Assembly (NCBI GenBank): GCA_012513195.1
Contig: JAAZCR010000004.1
Span: 1-15,258 of the forward strand
Reading direction: 5' to 3'
Source: Bacilli bacterium
Lineage (GTDB): Bacteria > Bacillota_I > Bacilli_A > Haloplasmatales > Haloplasmataceae
DNA length: 15,258 bases
Positions within the stretch are counted from its first letter, which is position 1, and every line of letters begins with the position of its first letter. Shown here one piece after another: positions 14,148 to 15,258 of this stretch. Below the pieces are notes generated by a model. The model saw only the letters and a list, made by a program, of their open reading frames with translations, made no database searches and was not told the origin of the DNA. Both the position numbers and the translations under genes were made by a program.

Positions 14148-14988
14148 GATTATTTAGTGTTAAAAGAGAATAACGAATACCCAAAGGGATTTGGTGTTCA
14201 TTAAGGGTATTAAAGACTTCTTCCCTTATGAAGCGAGCGACTTGCCAGTGACTTTCTTTTTTAGTCTCACAAGTAATTCTTACTTCATAATAATTAGGGT
14301 AAAGTTTACTAATGCCTAAAACTTTAGGAGTAGTTAAAATGTTTTCATTTTTCTTCTTTAAATCACTTAGAATGGTATTAAGAACAGGTAAAAGGTCTTG
14401 ATAATTAGTTTTATAATCTAAAATAAGATCGACAATAACCTTACCTTCATCGAGTGAATAATTAACCACATGGCCAATTAAAGAGTTTGGGATTATATGA
14501 ATCTCACCTGAGTAACTTTTGATTTTAATTGATCTAAGTCCAATATCGATGATTGTGCCTTCACAATCATCGATTAAGACATAATCGCCAACACTAATAT
14601 TATCTTCGAAAACATTAAAGAAGCCTTCGATAAAATCCTTCACGAGATTTTGACTACCTACCGCAAATACGACCCCTAAAATACCTGCACCAGTGAGAAT
14701 GGTATTAATATTTATTCCTAAACTCGCTAGGATAATTAAAAAGGTCACAAAGTAAAAAAAATACTTAAGTAGACTTAAAATGATTTTTTCTAATGTTCTT
14801 TGTCGTTTTTTAATTATTACTTCACCTTTAAAATGTATTCTCTTAAATGAGATACTAAAGATTCTTCTGACAATTAATCGTAATACTTGGTAAATAATAA
14901 TGGCGCAGCCAATAATGATTATGATATTTAACAATTTCTGAAGGATAAGTTGATAATTCACTTTAATATAGTTTTTAATTTCAAACAA
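14137..14988 (-). CDS. Small-conductance mechanosensitive channel (MscS family)
   Basis: An inner-membrane channel that opens under membrane tension to release osmolytes on hypo-osmotic shock. In the 283-aa form there are three membrane helices: about 20-40, 70-92 and the pore helix TM3 at 94-125 (INTILTGAGILGVVFAVGSQNLVKDFIEGFFNVFED), followed by the MscS beta domain (ISVGDYVLIDDCEGTIIDIGLRSIKIKSYSGEIHIIPNS) and the alpha/beta vestibule. The size matches YkuT-type Firmicutes proteins. The TTG at 14988 is chosen as start because AAGGTGAT lies six bases upstream; a GTG at 14997 would overlap that ribosome site. It converges on thpR and diverges from pcrA. Confidence 0.9.
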   Translation of the reverse strand: MFEIKNYIKVNYQLILQKLLNIIIIIGCAIIIYQVLRLIVRRIFSISFKRIHFKGEVIIKKRQRTLEKIILSLLKYFFYFVTFLIILASLGININTILTGAGILGVVFAVGSQNLVKDFIEGFFNVFEDNISVGDYVLIDDCEGTIIDIGLRSIKIKSYSGEIHIIPNSLIGHVVNYSLDEGKVIVDLILDYKTNYQDLLPVLNTILSDLKKKNENILTTPKVLGISKLYPNYYEVRITCETKKESHWQVARFIREEVFNTLNEHQIPLGIRYSLLTLNNQKE

Positions 14989-15019
14989 CGTTATCACCTT
15001 ATCTCATTATTCGTTTATT

Positions 15020-15048
15020 ATTATGGTAGCATCTTGTATAATTATGAA
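15020..15048 (-). promoter_or_regulatory. Candidate promoter of the MscS gene
   Basis: On the minus strand TTCATA (15048-15043) and CATAAT (15025-15020) are 17 nt apart, with four and five matches to consensus. The predicted start near 15013 leaves about 25 nt of leader. It is divergent from, and close to, the pcrA promoter. Confidence 0.35.
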
Positions 15049-15066
15049 GATATTATCAAATGGGAG

Positions 15067-15095
15067 TCGAAAAACAAACGATTGTTTGATATAAT
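15067..15095 (+). promoter_or_regulatory. Promoter of pcrA
   Basis: TCGAAA (15067-15072) and TATAAT (15090-15095) are 17 nt apart, with TG making an extended -10 (TGATATAAT). The start near 15102 precedes AAGGGTGA (15111-15118) and ATG 15123. Confidence 0.65.
15075..15088. promoter_or_regulatory. LexA-box-like dyad in the pcrA promoter
   Basis: CAAACGATTGTTTG has the form CAAAC-N4-GTTTG and fills the -35/-10 spacer up to one base before the -10. The Bacillus LexA (DinR) box is of the form CGAAC-N4-GTTCG or GTTYG; this site differs by G to A in the left half and, where the right half calls for it, T for C. In Bacillus the pcrA operon is, to my knowledge, LexA-controlled. Binding here is an inference. 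Confidence 0.4.
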
Positions 15096-15122
15096 AGTGC
15101 TTAAGTAAAGAAGGGTGATAAC

Positions 15123-15258
15123 ATGAACCACATTTTAAAGGGATTAAATCAGCCCCAAATGGAAGCAGTTAAACATTTTGAAGGGCCATTACTTGTAATT
15201 GCGGGGGCGGGTAGTGGGAAAACCAAAGTTTTAACCCACCGTATTGCCTATCTAATTG
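15123..15258 (+). CDS. pcrA: ATP-dependent DNA helicase PcrA/UvrD, N-terminal fragment
   Basis: A superfamily 1A 3'-5' DNA helicase used in repair and in removing recombinase and roadblocks. Only the first 45 codons are present; the gene runs off the right edge. The Q motif LNQPQMEAV (residues 8-16) and the Walker A loop AGAGSGKT (27-34, followed by [10 protein letters not shown]) are diagnostic. ATG 15123 is preceded by AAGGGTGA with a five-base gap. Divergent from mscS. Housekeeping PcrA cannot be told from a UvrD/RecB-like paralogue without the rest, but the start matches Firmicutes PcrA closely. Confidence 0.9.
   Translation, partial: MNHILKGLNQPQMEAVKHFEGPLLVIAGAGSGKTKVLTHRIAYLI

Noticed and set aside
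14989..14997. GTG at 14997 as start of the MscS gene
   Set aside because: The GTG is part of the AAGGTGAT ribosome site that is correctly placed for TTG 14988.
1..15258. Mycoplasma-type code (TGA read as Trp)
   Set aside because: All recognisable proteins are full length with TGG for Trp and no internal TGA. The absence of TGA stops (all TAA but one TAG) is noted, but the sample is small.
1..15258. CRISPR array, insertion sequence, tRNA or rRNA genes
   Set aside because: No regularly spaced direct repeats, transposase or terminal repeats, or recognisable structural RNA sequences were seen.

Overview
The window is AT-rich DNA with thirteen protein genes, the last cut by the right edge. The spacing is compact, the Shine-Dalgarno sites are strong and many match AGGTGAT-type extended anti-SD complementarity, TTG starts are frequent, and intrinsic terminators are numerous. 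Trp is read from TGG and no long frame is interrupted by TGA, so the code is the standard bacterial one. With a Firmicutes-type ManA, an EF-G paralogue, PcrA and a YkuT-like MscS protein, this points to a low-GC Bacillota or a free-living, Mollicutes-related lineage (Acholeplasma, Izemoplasma or Haloplasma type). The lineage is an inference, not something the sequence states.

Left part (1-3200): a minus-strand two-gene unit of unknown function (195 aa, then 388 aa with a Rho_N/SAP-like motif) ends in a terminator near 31-62. Divergent from it is a single ankyrin-repeat gene with its own promoter, two dyad elements and a terminator whose stem contains the stop codon. A minus-strand 110-aa gene follows, which looks like a divergent DUF1232 (YkvA-like) membrane-associated protein.

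Middle (3200-8370): the 368-nt gap 3194-3561 holds what looks like a stand-alone transcription unit: a good promoter, a chain of long hairpins and a canonical terminator (about 3287-3522), without an ORF. manA follows from its own extended -10 promoter. Downstream on the same strand are an EVE/PUA-like protein of 243 aa, a 569-aa polytopic membrane protein and a 429-430-aa soluble protein with a possible alpha/alpha-toroid plus beta-sandwich architecture. The starts of the 243-aa and 569-aa genes are each embedded in or abut a long perfect hairpin, which suggests post-transcriptional control within the unit.

Right part (8349-15258): on the minus strand lie a four-PAS/GGDEF/EAL protein (GGDEF intact, EAL missing several key residues) and an EF-G paralogue with the DTPGY switch of the FusA2 type. 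thpR (RNA 2',3'-cyclic phosphodiesterase) is divergent from the EF-G gene, and a small MscS channel gene converges on thpR. Divergent from mscS is the start of pcrA, whose promoter carries a LexA-box-like dyad. At two convergent junctions (8332-8367 and 14118-14147) one hairpin contains the stop codons of one or both facing genes.

The strongest candidates for something undescribed are the structured RNA unit at 3252-3522 and the hairpin-controlled manA-downstream operon of unknown proteins. No mobile element, CRISPR array, tRNA or rRNA was found.
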